A stretch of 64,000 nucleotides of DNA from an uncultured Alphaproteobacteria bacterium (GCA_902509695.1 CABWYP010000002.1:47561-111560), one strand, 5' to 3'. Positions 1 through 8,847 are shown, counted from the first letter of the stretch. The notes: a model not told the origin generated them from the sequence alone. Program-made: numbers and translations.

Positions 1-162
1 ATATTTAGAAGAGTAATTTGGGAAAACCTCTCAACTGCTCTAATCTTAATTGGTGTCTTTATGTTAATGCAGCCATTTGCAATGTGGATGTATACATATT
101 CGTTTATAGTTATTTTAATAGGTACTATTGGTTTTGTAATCACTAGTCATTTCCCAGATTAG
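1..162 (+). CDS. C-terminal fragment of a hydrophobic membrane protein, truncated by window edge
   Basis: Frame 1 is open from base 1 to TAG at 160-162 (IFRRVIWENLSTALILIGVFMLMQPFAMWMYTYSFIVILIGTIGFVITSHFPD*). Two hydrophobic stretches. Directly upstream of the ABC ATPases. Confidence 0.6.
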   Translation: MFRRVIWENLSTALILIGVFMLMQPFAMWMYTYSFIVILIGTIGFVITSHFPD

Positions 163-164
163 CC

Positions 165-1247
165 ATGGCCGAAATAGAAATTAAAAACCTTCATAAGTCT
201 TTTGGTGACTTTATAGCTGTTAAAAACTCTAATTTAATTATTGAAAATAAAGAGTTTTTTGTCTTATTGGGGCCATCTGGCTGCGGTAAAACTACAACAC
301 TAAGGATGATTGCTGGTTTGGAGCTTCCTACTTCAGGAAATATCTATTTAGACAAAGATGACGTTGGTTACCTGAGGGCGTCTCAACGAGATATAGCTTT
401 TGTTTTCCAACTTTTTGCTCTTTATCCTCATTTAAATGTAAAAAATAATTTAGCGTTTCCTTTGAAGATGCAAAAGTTTTCAAAAAAAGATATTGACTCA
501 CGAGTTTTAGAAGCTGCTAAACTCTTAAGAATTGATCATATCTTAAAATCTAAGGTTTCATCTTTGGCAGGTGGTGATCGTCAAAGAGTAGCATTGGGTA
601 GAGCTTTAGTTAGACGACCAAAAGCTTTTTTGATGGATGAACCTTTAGGAACTCTAGATGCTGAATTTAGAGAACTAATGTGTTTAGAACTTCGCAAGCT
701 CCATGATGATATTGGTGCTACTACAGTCTATGTTACTCATGATCAACAGGAAGCTATGTCAATGGCAGACAGAATTGCTGTAATGAATGAAGGTGAGATA
801 TTACAAGCGGACACTCCTCAAATTATCTATAATAAACCTAAGACAAAATTTGTAGCCAATTTTATTGGTTCACCAGGAATGAATTTTATCCCAATCAATG
901 AAAAAATTTCTCCTAACCAATCTAGTGTCAGTATTTCTGAGACTGATGTAATTATTCCACCTCAAAGAGAAGGATCCTCTTCTGATCAAAATTTTTTAGG
1001 AGTAAGACCAGAAAACTTAAAGTTAGTATCAGAAAATGGAATAAAAGGAAATATCTTTGGTGTTGAGTATTTAGGATCAAGAAAAATTTTAACAATTGAA
1101 ACTAGTTTAGGAAATATAAAAATAAGAGTTGATAGTGATACTAATGTTAAGGTTAACGAACAAGTTCAATTTAATACTCTTAATGATAATCAAATTATTT
1201 TTGATGGTTCCACAGATAAAGCAATATCAAGTGAGTTCATGGTATAA
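165..1247 (+). CDS. ABC transporter ATP-binding protein, sugar/glycerol type (GlpS-like)
   Basis: Walker A GPSGCGKTT, signature LAGGDRQR, Walker B FLMDEP, C-terminal TOBE-like region; paired with a second ATPase as in the GlpST glycerol transporter. Confidence 0.85.
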   Translation: MAEIEIKNLHKSFGDFIAVKNSNLIIENKEFFVLLGPSGCGKTTTLRMIAGLELPTSGNIYLDKDDVGYLRASQRDIAFVFQLFALYPHLNVKNNLAFPLKMQKFSKKDIDSRVLEAAKLLRIDHILKSKVSSLAGGDRQRVALGRALVRRPKAFLMDEPLGTLDAEFRELMCLELRKLHDDIGATTVYVTHDQQEAMSMADRIAVMNEGEILQADTPQIIYNKPKTKFVANFIGSPGMNFIPINEKISPNQSSVSISETDVIIPPQREGSSSDQNFLGVRPENLKLVSENGIKGNIFGVEYLGSRKILTIETSLGNIKIRVDSDTNVKVNEQVQFNTLNDNQIIFDGSTDKAISSEFMV

Positions 1248-2254
1248 TGGCTAAAGTTGAACTTCTAAATATTACTAAAATCTATGACAAGACAATCAAA
1301 GCACTAGATGATATTAGTTTTACCGTTAAAAATGGCGAATTTTTTGTTCTTTTAGGTCCTACGGGAGCTGGGAAAACTACCACCTTAAGATCAGTTGCAG
1401 GTCTTGAAAAAATTGATAAAGGAAAAATACTTTTTGATGAAGAAGATGTTACTTTAGCTCAACCTGCAGCTCGAGATACAGCATTCGTTTTTCAACAATA
1501 CTCTTTATACCCACATTATAAAGTATTCGATAATCTAGCATTTCCTCTTCGCTCCCCGCTAAGGAGAATGCCTGAAGATGAAATTAAATCGAAAGTTTCT
1601 AAGATTGCTGATATGTTAAAAATAACTCCAAAATTAAATAATAAGGCTACAGAGTTATCAGGTGGTGAAATGCAAAGAGTTGCTATTGGAAGAGCCTTGG
1701 TAAGAGACCCTAATATCTATTTAATGGATGAACCTTTATCATCCTTGGATGCAAAACTTCGAGAAAGTCTAAGAGTTGAATTAAAAAAGATACAGTTGAA
1801 TTTAGGAGCCACAATTCTTTATGTAACACACGATCAAGCAGAGGCAACAACTATGGCAGATGAAATTGGTGTTTTAGAGAATGGAAAAATTGCACAAATA
1901 GGGACACCAGAACAAATTTATAATAGTCCAAATTCAATCTATGTAGCAAATAGACTAGGATCGCCTAAAATAAATATTTTAAAAAACACTACTCTCAAAA
2001 ATCACTCCTCTGAAAATAACCATCAACTAGGTGTGAGACCAGAGCATGTCAAATTAGGCCAAGGAGAATTAATAGGATCAGTAAAAACTATTGAGGCTTT
2101 GGGTGCTGAAACTGTTGTAGAATTAGACTACAATGGAACTGAAATCTTATCTTTATACCAAGGTTCTTTTGATGGCCAAAAAGGTCAAGAAGTTAAATTT
2201 GCAATTGATAGTAGCAAAGTTTTATTTTTTGATGAGAAAGGAGCAAAAGTCTAA
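1247..2254 (+). CDS. ABC transporter ATP-binding protein, sugar/glycerol type (GlpT-like)
   Basis: Walker A GPTGAGKTT, LSGGEMQR, YLMDEPLSSLDA; start overlaps the preceding stop. Confidence 0.85.
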   Translation: MAKVELLNITKIYDKTIKALDDISFTVKNGEFFVLLGPTGAGKTTTLRSVAGLEKIDKGKILFDEEDVTLAQPAARDTAFVFQQYSLYPHYKVFDNLAFPLRSPLRRMPEDEIKSKVSKIADMLKITPKLNNKATELSGGEMQRVAIGRALVRDPNIYLMDEPLSSLDAKLRESLRVELKKIQLNLGATILYVTHDQAEATTMADEIGVLENGKIAQIGTPEQIYNSPNSIYVANRLGSPKINILKNTTLKNHSSENNHQLGVRPEHVKLGQGELIGSVKTIEALGAETVVELDYNGTEILSLYQGSFDGQKGQEVKFAIDSSKVLFFDEKGAKV

Positions 2255-2880
2255 TGAGTGTTAATTTTTTAATTCAAAAGGCTAAAGAGATTCAAGTTGT
2301 CATAGATGCCAATGCTGCTGAAATAGAAAAACTAGACCAGGAAATTGGAGATGGAGATCATATTTTTAACGTACAAAGAGGAATTAAATTAGTTATAGAG
2401 CTTGAGCCTACTATTAAAGACCTACCCATATCTAAAGCATTGAATCAAATTGCTATGAAGGTTTTATCTGGGATAGGTGGATCTTCAGGGGCTTTATTTG
2501 GGACTTTGTTCATGACTATGGCAAAAGGTAGTGAAATCGATGAAGGTATTGACTTTAAAAAAGCAATTGAGATTTTTGCAGAGGGTGTGGATGCTGTTAA
2601 GCTAAGAGGAAAAGCAGATGTTGGAGAAAAGACTATGATGGATGTATTAATCCCTGTATCAAACTGCTTAAAAAAAGGTCTGGAAGAAAACAAAGACAAA
2701 AACGAAATATTAATTGAGGCTGTAGCAGTAGCTGAAAAGGGAATGTTATCCACTAAAGATTTATTAGCTACCAAAGGAAGAGCTTCATTTTTAGGTGAAC
2801 GAGCTAAAGGACATATAGACCCTGGTGCAAGATCATCACAATTAATGATTAAGACTGTCTGTGAGTCAGTTAATAGTTAG
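2254..2880 (+). CDS. dhaL: Dihydroxyacetone kinase subunit L (DhaL)
   Basis: DQEIGDGDHIFNVQRG and GGSSGALFGT motifs; adjacent to DhaK. Confidence 0.88.
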   Translation: MSVNFLIQKAKEIQVVIDANAAEIEKLDQEIGDGDHIFNVQRGIKLVIELEPTIKDLPISKALNQIAMKVLSGIGGSSGALFGTLFMTMAKGSEIDEGIDFKKAIEIFAEGVDAVKLRGKADVGEKTMMDVLIPVSNCLKKGLEENKDKNEILIEAVAVAEKGMLSTKDLLATKGRASFLGERAKGHIDPGARSSQLMIKTVCESVNS

Positions 2881-2889
2881 GAGGAAACT

Positions 2890-3882
2890 ATGAAAAAATT
2901 TATGAATTCAGCAGATGACTTTTTAAAAGAAAGTTTACAAGGATTTGGGGCAGCTCATGAGGATATTGTGAGTTGTTATTATGATCCTAATTTTATAACA
3001 AGATCTTCACCAACTAAAGATGGTAAGGTCGCTTTAATTAGTGGTGGTGGAAGTGGACATGAGCCTATGCATGGAGGCCTAGTTGGACATGGTATGCTTG
3101 ATGCAGCTTGTCCGGGATTTGTATTTTCTTCACCTACGCCTGATCAAATGTTAGCAGCATCTGAAAAAGTTGACAGTGGTGCAGGGGTGTTATTTATAGT
3201 TAAAAATTATTCCGGAGATGTTATGAACTTTGAAATGGCAGCAGAAATGATGTCAGGACCTAATGCATCAGTCTTGACCAATGATGATGTTGCAGTAGAA
3301 GATTCTTCTTTTACTACTGGTCGAAGGGGTGTTGCTGCTACAGTTTTAGTTGAAAAAATAGTTGGATCGTTAGCAGAGAGCGGTGGCTCTCTTCAAGAAT
3401 GCAAAGCTTTAGGAGATAAAGTTAATACTAACTCTGGATCTATGGGTGTAGCTTTTTCAAGTTGCACTGTTCCTGCTGCAGGTAAACCAACTTTTGAATT
3501 AGGCGCCGATGAAATGGAATTTGGGGTTGGTATTCATGGCGAGCCAGGAAGAAGACGAGATAAAGTTAAGTCAGCACAAGAAATTACAAATGAGCTATTA
3601 GAGGCAATTATTGAAGATTTAAAGCCAGAGAATAATGAGGATATTTTACTCTTTGTAAATGGCATGGGAGGCACACCTCTGACAGAATTATATCTTATTT
3701 ATGATAATGCTAAAAAATTGCTCGATGGAAAAAATATTAAGATAGCAAGATCGTTAGTTGGAAATTACTGTACATCTCTTGAAATGCAAGGAGCATCAAT
3801 AACTTTAACAAAACTCGATCAAGAATTAGTGAAGCATTGGGACTCAGCTGTTCATACCGCTGCAATGCGCTGGGGAATGTAA
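2890..3882 (+). CDS. dhaK: Dihydroxyacetone kinase subunit K (DhaK)
   Basis: ISGGGSGHEPMHGGLVGHGMLDAACPG and VKNYSGDVMNFEMA motifs; GIHGEPGR. Confidence 0.92.
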   Translation: MKKFMNSADDFLKESLQGFGAAHEDIVSCYYDPNFITRSSPTKDGKVALISGGGSGHEPMHGGLVGHGMLDAACPGFVFSSPTPDQMLAASEKVDSGAGVLFIVKNYSGDVMNFEMAAEMMSGPNASVLTNDDVAVEDSSFTTGRRGVAATVLVEKIVGSLAESGGSLQECKALGDKVNTNSGSMGVAFSSCTVPAAGKPTFELGADEMEFGVGIHGEPGRRRDKVKSAQEITNELLEAIIEDLKPENNEDILLFVNGMGGTPLTELYLIYDNAKKLLDGKNIKIARSLVGNYCTSLEMQGASITLTKLDQELVKHWDSAVHTAAMRWGM

Positions 3883-3943
3883 GTTTCAAATTATCTAAAA
3901 CTTAAAGTGTTTAGTGAGATGCTAATTTTTAGCCATAATTAAT

Positions 3944-4084
3944 ATGGTGGACCAAATATCCAAGAATTGGAACACCCAGTACTTACTGCTATTAAAATAT
4001 AAAGATCATTTACAAAATGCTCAATATATTAATAAAAACCAACAAGATCAGGAACTATATGATACAGAGATAGTTGATTATTAA
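3944..4084 (+). CDS. Short hypothetical ORF (46 aa) at start of accessory region
   Basis: ATG...TAA open frame MVDQISKNWNTQYLLLLKYKDHLQNAQYINKNQQDQELYDTEIVDY; no homology evidence. Confidence 0.25.
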   Translation: MVDQISKNWNTQYLLLLKYKDHLQNAQYINKNQQDQELYDTEIVDY

Positions 4085-4110
4085 CACCACATGGATACCC
4101 AGATATAGAG

Positions 4111-4500
4111 ATGTCAAAAAACCTCAATGAAAGTCAACTTCTAGCAGTTCAGTTAGTAGCTCAAGGGAGATCAGGGAGAGAAATAGCAAAACAATTGGGT
4201 GTAACTGAAGAGACAGTCTCAAGGTGGAAAAAACAACCAGCGTTTATCGCAATGGTTAACGACCTTCTAGGACAGTTGAGAGATACCACACAGCAAAAAA
4301 TGAGAAACTTAGTTCTTCTGGCCTTGGAGATATTAGAGAAAGAACTATCCAATAAAGATAATAAAAACAGTGTAAATATTGCTCTTAAAGTAATCAATAG
4401 CTACAAATTCAGTACCTTAATAGACCAGAAAATAGGCCCAGAGAATGCTGATACGATTGAGCGAAAGCAGTTGGATAAAAAGTTTGCAGAGATGTTCTAG
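4111..4500 (+). CDS. Helix-turn-helix protein, phage terminase small-subunit/phBC6A51-like
   Basis: GRSGREIAKQLGVTEETVSRWKKQPAF HTH followed by a helical region, typical of terminase small-subunit-like proteins. Confidence 0.6.
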   Translation: MSKNLNESQLLAVQLVAQGRSGREIAKQLGVTEETVSRWKKQPAFIAMVNDLLGQLRDTTQQKMRNLVLLALEILEKELSNKDNKNSVNIALKVINSYKFSTLIDQKIGPENADTIERKQLDKKFAEMF

Positions 4501-4517
4501 ATTTCTTAAAGTTAACT

Positions 4518-5354
4518 ATGTTTAAAAATTTTTTCACTCTATCCCTACTTCTCTTTTATTTAATTTTTTTAGGATGTACAAGCACTCCTGAAGAGAAAGA
4601 CAACTACTGGAATAAAGTAGGAATGAAAAAAGGTCCTTCTATTACTAGTGGTTCACTAAAAAAATTTTCAAATCACTATATTTGTACAAATTGTCATTAT
4701 AACTACATCAAAGCTGATGTAATAAAGTTTGTACCTAGTGGTGCTGGTAGTTATCAATCAACAGTTTGGGCAATATATCTGAAAGGTAATTTCACTTACC
4801 AAATAGATATGCTTATGAACTATAGTTTTAATAATAAATTTGAAATAAGTGGAATTTACAATGCTCCTCCTATCTCTGATGAGTTTATACAATATCCATT
4901 TATTCCAAGTAACTCAACAGTAAGCGTTGCAGGATTTAATTTTCAAACCGATAGAAGTTATAAAAATAAAAAAGAACTCGATAATTACATTACCCAAAAA
5001 CTTTTTGTTCTTAAACAAGAAGAAAGTATTAATAGAATAAACAATTCTTGTAGTAATTTTGGCTTCATTAAGGGAACTGAGACCTATGAAAAATGCGTTT
5101 TTCAAATAATGGATACAGAAAGACAACTTGCGTTACTAGAAGCCCAAATCAAGGCAAATAACTCAAAAGAAATTGACATCTATAATCTTATGCAAAACGA
5201 TGTTTTAGAAAATCAACTTCTACTTCAAAATAGTATTGATTTACTAAGATTAGGGACTGAACTTCTAACTCCAGATACCAGTAGCACAAATGGTTATCAA
5301 AATATTCCACCGATTAGATGTATAGTAAATCCAGTTGGCTGGACTTGTTTGTAA
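4518..5354 (+). CDS. Putative lipoprotein of unknown function
   Basis: N-terminal hydrophobic segment and lipobox-like IFLGC; single CTNCH motif; stop overlaps the start of the next gene (TAATG). Confidence 0.65.
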   Translation: MFKNFFTLSLLLFYLIFLGCTSTPEEKDNYWNKVGMKKGPSITSGSLKKFSNHYICTNCHYNYIKADVIKFVPSGAGSYQSTVWAIYLKGNFTYQIDMLMNYSFNNKFEISGIYNAPPISDEFIQYPFIPSNSTVSVAGFNFQTDRSYKNKKELDNYITQKLFVLKQEESINRINNSCSNFGFIKGTETYEKCVFQIMDTERQLALLEAQIKANNSKEIDIYNLMQNDVLENQLLLQNSIDLLRLGTELLTPDTSSTNGYQNIPPIRCIVNPVGWTCL

Positions 5355-6787
5355 TGAAAACCCTCTTAGCTCTATTGTTACTAATCCCTAGTTTGAGTTG
5401 GGGGTTAACATTCAAAGATGGTGAGCAGACTGAAGATGATACTCCAAATTCTTTTGAAAAATCAAATAATTCTCAAATAGATGGAGCATATCTCTTAAAA
5501 TGGGAAACATTATTTTTTTCAGATGATAAAAAAACAATCATTGACAGTGAACCAGATGCGATTGATGAAGTCATTTTTGTGAATGGAAAGGTTAAGAATA
5601 TAACTTTCAATGATGGAGTGTTGATTACAAATAAGTACAGGAAAAGTACAAAAATTAAACTAAAAAAAGACGATATTATTATTACTGGAAATTTAGATAT
5701 AGATTGCGATTGTCCAGTAAAAGTAAAAATTATTTTGAAAAAGAAAATTCAAGATAATTTAGTTATCTATGAAGGAATGGCTCCTTGGGGTGAACAAGAC
5801 TCTACAGAATATATTAAAGCTACTCTTACACAGTTATCTTCTGATAATTCAGCATTTTTAGGTGACTTATATAAAAAAAATCTTGGAATAGAAAATCCTA
5901 ATGACACAACATTACAAGGCTGGAATGACTGGGAAGTTACAGGTAAAAAGGAGATGCAAGCATATGAAAATAAAAAAAATATTAAATTATTTTCTGTTGT
6001 AAATTCACCAACTCGGTTTGGAGAAACATCTTTTTTTATTCAAGCCCCAGGAGACGAATGTTTTCAAAGAGATGAGGATTGTAAACGCTTAAATGGTGAA
6101 AAACAAAAAAGAGTTGAGGCAAGACATGATACTGGATTTGAGGGAAATGTTTGGATTAGCTCTTCTTTATATTTACCTGATACATTTGAAATGCCAACTA
6201 TGAAAAAAACACTTTTACAATTTCATAGTGACTACGCCTATTTACCACCAATGTTTATGTTTGATATAATTAAAAGTAGGGGTTTAATTTGGACTCATGA
6301 ATCAGCTAAAGGTATTAATTTACATCCAGAAGGTAATATTCATTGCTCCGCAGGTGCTGGTTTTGATAATAACGATAAACATCAATTTTGTAGTGCAGAA
6401 TTCCAAGAATACTCAATTCTAAAAACTGATGAGATAAAAAGAAATAGCTGGTATGACTTTGTCTTTAATATTAATTTTGATAATAAAAATATAAATCAAG
6501 CTTTTCATAAAATTTGGATGAACGGTAAACTTGTCATATCAAAAAACAATCAAACATTATGGGAACAGTTACCTGGAATTGAAATAAATAAAAATAAGGT
6601 AGCATTTCATTTTGGTATCTACGGACCTTATTTAGATAAATCTCACCAAGAATATTTTGCAGATGAAATACATTTTTCTAGAAATTGTGAAGATTTGGGT
6701 ATAGATAATCTAGGTTATTCTTGTAAAGCATTAATCTCCCAACAAATAAAAGAGTCAGTACCTTCTAGAAAACATTATGGATATTAA
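5354..6787 (+). CDS. Secreted polysaccharide-lyase-like (heparin lyase/PF14099-like) protein
   Basis: Signal peptide MKTLLALLLLIPSLSWG; lyase-like features VEARHDTGFEGNVWISSSLYLPD, WYDFVFNINFD, IWMNGKLV, FHFGIYGPYL. Start placed at ATG 5354 rather than the track's 5318. Confidence 0.6.
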   Translation: MKTLLALLLLIPSLSWGLTFKDGEQTEDDTPNSFEKSNNSQIDGAYLLKWETLFFSDDKKTIIDSEPDAIDEVIFVNGKVKNITFNDGVLITNKYRKSTKIKLKKDDIIITGNLDIDCDCPVKVKIILKKKIQDNLVIYEGMAPWGEQDSTEYIKATLTQLSSDNSAFLGDLYKKNLGIENPNDTTLQGWNDWEVTGKKEMQAYENKKNIKLFSVVNSPTRFGETSFFIQAPGDECFQRDEDCKRLNGEKQKRVEARHDTGFEGNVWISSSLYLPDTFEMPTMKKTLLQFHSDYAYLPPMFMFDIIKSRGLIWTHESAKGINLHPEGNIHCSAGAGFDNNDKHQFCSAEFQEYSILKTDEIKRNSWYDFVFNINFDNKNINQAFHKIWMNGKLVISKNNQTLWEQLPGIEINKNKVAFHFGIYGPYLDKSHQEYFADEIHFSRNCEDLGIDNLGYSCKALISQQIKESVPSRKHYGY

Positions 6788-7096
6788 AAATATGGTGCCG
6801 CCGAGAAGAATCGAACTTCCGAAGAGGATAGTTCTGACAAGCTTGAAAATTATCTACCTGAATTTCTCAGTAAATTCAGAAATCTAGATGATCATTGGAA
6901 ATCACTCGAACCAAAATATAAAAGAGATTTAAATGGGTTGGTTTTTCCTGATGGATTCTCATTTACATTAGACAAAAAAATTACAACACCCAAATTATCT
7001 ATACCTTTCAACGATTACAGAGAAAATTTTAATGATAAAAGTAATTTGGTGGAGCCAAGGGGGATCGAACCCCTGACCTCTACGCTGCCAGCGTAG
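6788..7096 (+). pseudogene. C-terminal remnant of a large serine recombinase/resolvase, reading antisense into tRNA-Ala
   Basis: Open frame from TAA at 6785 to TAG at 7094 with no start codon: ...EEDSSDKLENYLPEFLSKFRNLDDHWKSLEPKYKRDLNGLVFPDGFSFTLDKKITTPKLSIPFNDYRENFNDKSNLVEPRGIEPLTSTLPA. Resembles large serine recombinase C-termini. Confidence 0.65.
6793..6823 (-). other. Detached tRNA 3' end fragment (T arm, acceptor 3' strand, CCA)
   Basis: Reverse complement CGGAAGTTCGATTCTTCTCGGCGGCACCA: T stem GGAAG/CTTCT, TTCGATT loop, CGGCGGC-A-CCA; no D or anticodon arm follows. Confidence 0.7.
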
Positions 7097-7122
7097 CGCT
7101 CTCCCAGCTGAGCTATGGCCCC
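7047..7122 (-). tRNA. tRNA-Ala (anticodon GGC), CCA encoded
   Basis: GGGGCCATAGCTCAGCTGGGAGAGCGCTACGCTGGCAGCGTAGAGGTCAGGGGTTCGATCCCCCTTGGCTCCACCA folds as a full cloverleaf. Confidence 0.97.
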
Positions 7123-7268
7123 TTATTGTTTAAGCGTTTATTCTCAACAATTTTCCAGTAGTGATACTAGTATAGCTAGGTAACTGAAACAATATTTTTT
7201 TACTAGTTGTGATACCTTTGTCTGATGATGGATAAAAGGCATGAATAATTTTATTTAGTTAAAAATAA

Positions 7269-7577
7269 TTACCCCTCTAAAGTCAAAGGCTCAGGGAAGT
7301 TGGTAAAAGCATTATCAGAAATTGGAGTCATTACAGCTGAATTTACATCTACAACCTCAGCTCTTCGCTTGGTTAACTCTTCATCTGATTGAAATTTTTG
7401 TAAGTGCTCCTTAGATTGAAAGTGCATAACTGTATTTAATATGGTTTCATCGTTTGCTTGAGTTCCTGCAAATATAAAAGTCATTCCATATTCTTTTAAT
7501 TTATCGCCATTTTCTTGAACCATTTTTTTCCATTCTTGAAAATCTTTAATCAACTTAATCTGTCCTAGTACTAACAT
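7269..7577 (-). CDS. Conserved small protein, possibly ferredoxin-like/ABM-type fold
   Basis: Intact 102-aa ORF, mixed alpha/beta pattern; no motif recognised with certainty. Confidence 0.6.
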   Translation of the reverse strand: MLVLGQIKLIKDFQEWKKMVQENGDKLKEYGMTFIFAGTQANDETILNTVMHFQSKEHLQKFQSDEELTKRRAEVVDVNSAVMTPISDNAFTNFPEPLTLEG

Positions 7578-7680
7578 TTATAATCTCCTTTTTATCTAAT
7601 AATCACCCACATAATCCATTTCTTCAACATAAATTTTACACCTACAATCAAGGATTATAATTACGTTATCTGATATAGGT

Positions 7681-8847
7681 TTAACGACCGTTATTAAGAG
7701 TAGTTGCGATAAGATCTTCCATTTCACTTAAAGAGGCATTTCTTGGATTTGTCGCAAATGCACTATCTTTTAGTGCCTTCTCAGCAAGTCCTGTCAAAGA
7801 TACATCCTTGACTCCAATCTCACTTAAACTTTTTGGAATATTAAATTGGTCCAAAAAATAACAAATAGATTTATAAAAATAATCGAAATTATTTTTTTTT
7901 AAGTTCATTGCTTCACTCATAATTGGAATTTTGTGACTTATAGCTTTTTCATTAAATTTTAGAACTGCAGGTAAGACAATTGCATTTGTTAATCCATGCT
8001 GTGTATCAAATTCGGCACCAACCATATGTGAAATCGCATGAACAAATCCTAGGCCTTTTAAAAATGAAATTCCTGCAAGACAAGAGCCTACCAGCATTTT
8101 TCCACGACTTGTAAAGTCATGTGGATTTTTGAATACAATAGGAAGATTGGGGTAAATTAATCTCAAAGCTTCAATTGCAGATCCATCACAAAGTGGATGA
8201 AAGTCATCTATAACGTATGCTTCAATAGCATGTACTAATGCATCAATGCCTGTCCAGGCAGTTAAATTTTTAGGCAAATCTAAAGTAAGTTCAGGATCTA
8301 AAATTACTTCGAATGGTTTTTGTTCAGGGTGTGCGATACACCACTTCATAAGGAGTTTGGTATCAGTTACCATAGCAGAACTTTCAGTTTCAGCTCCTGT
8401 ACCTGCAGTTGTTGGTATGCAAATCAAAGGTGGGAAAAGATTTTTGTTATTTATTAGTTGGGGTGTTTTCTCCCACTCAAAATCCCAAATATCATAATCA
8501 TTATTGGCAATCAATGAAATTGCTTTACCACCATCCATTCCACTACCGCCCCCGATTGCAATTACACCATCGTGGTTACCCTCTTGGTATTTTAATTTTC
8601 CTGATAGTATCTCTTTATCGCGAGGGTTAGGGGATATATTTGAAAAAAGTTTTGGTTCAAGATCGTTTTTTTTTAGATTAAGTAAAAGGTCTTTTATTAA
8701 TTTTAGACTAGCACTACCTTTATCAGTAACTATAAAAGGTCTTTTTATTTTTTTACTATGACATATTTGAGACAATTCTTTTATTCGTCCATGTCCGTAT
8801 CGGATAGACGTTGGAAATGACCAATTCTGATGAGAGTTATAATCCAT
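7681..8847 (-). CDS. Iron-containing alcohol dehydrogenase
   Basis: GGGSGMDGGKAIS, IPTTAGTGAETESSAMVTD, GLGFVHAISHMVGAEFDTQHGLTNAIVLP (metal-binding) motifs. Confidence 0.92.
   Translation of the reverse strand: MDYNSHQNWSFPTSIRYGHGRIKELSQICHSKKIKRPFIVTDKGSASLKLIKDLLLNLKKNDLEPKLFSNISPNPRDKEILSGKLKYQEGNHDGVIAIGGGSGMDGGKAISLIANNDYDIWDFEWEKTPQLINNKNLFPPLICIPTTAGTGAETESSAMVTDTKLLMKWCIAHPEQKPFEVILDPELTLDLPKNLTAWTGIDALVHAIEAYVIDDFHPLCDGSAIEALRLIYPNLPIVFKNPHDFTSRGKMLVGSCLAGISFLKGLGFVHAISHMVGAEFDTQHGLTNAIVLPAVLKFNEKAISHKIPIMSEAMNLKKNNFDYFYKSICYFLDQFNIPKSLSEIGVKDVSLTGLAEKALKDSAFATNPRNASLSEMEDLIATTLNNGR

Noticed and set aside
2445-2774. Antisense ORF within dhaL (and similar antisense ORFs at 4161, 4914, 12893, 13042, 19098, 21934, 28279, 29406, 33066, 35346, 44430, 47413, 49123, 49414, 50666, 51584, 52319, 57181, 61518, 62808, 63335, 63657)
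   Set aside because: They overlap well-supported genes on the other strand and show no domain signal.
4680-4710. CTNCH in the 4518-5354 lipoprotein as a c-type cytochrome heme site
   Set aside because: A single CxxCH with no other cytochrome features; probably coincidental or a metal/disulfide motif.
7041-7096. Peptide LVEPRGIEPLTSTLPA as a genuine protein domain
   Set aside because: It is the antisense translation of tRNA-Ala; retained only as evidence of where the recombinase frame ends.
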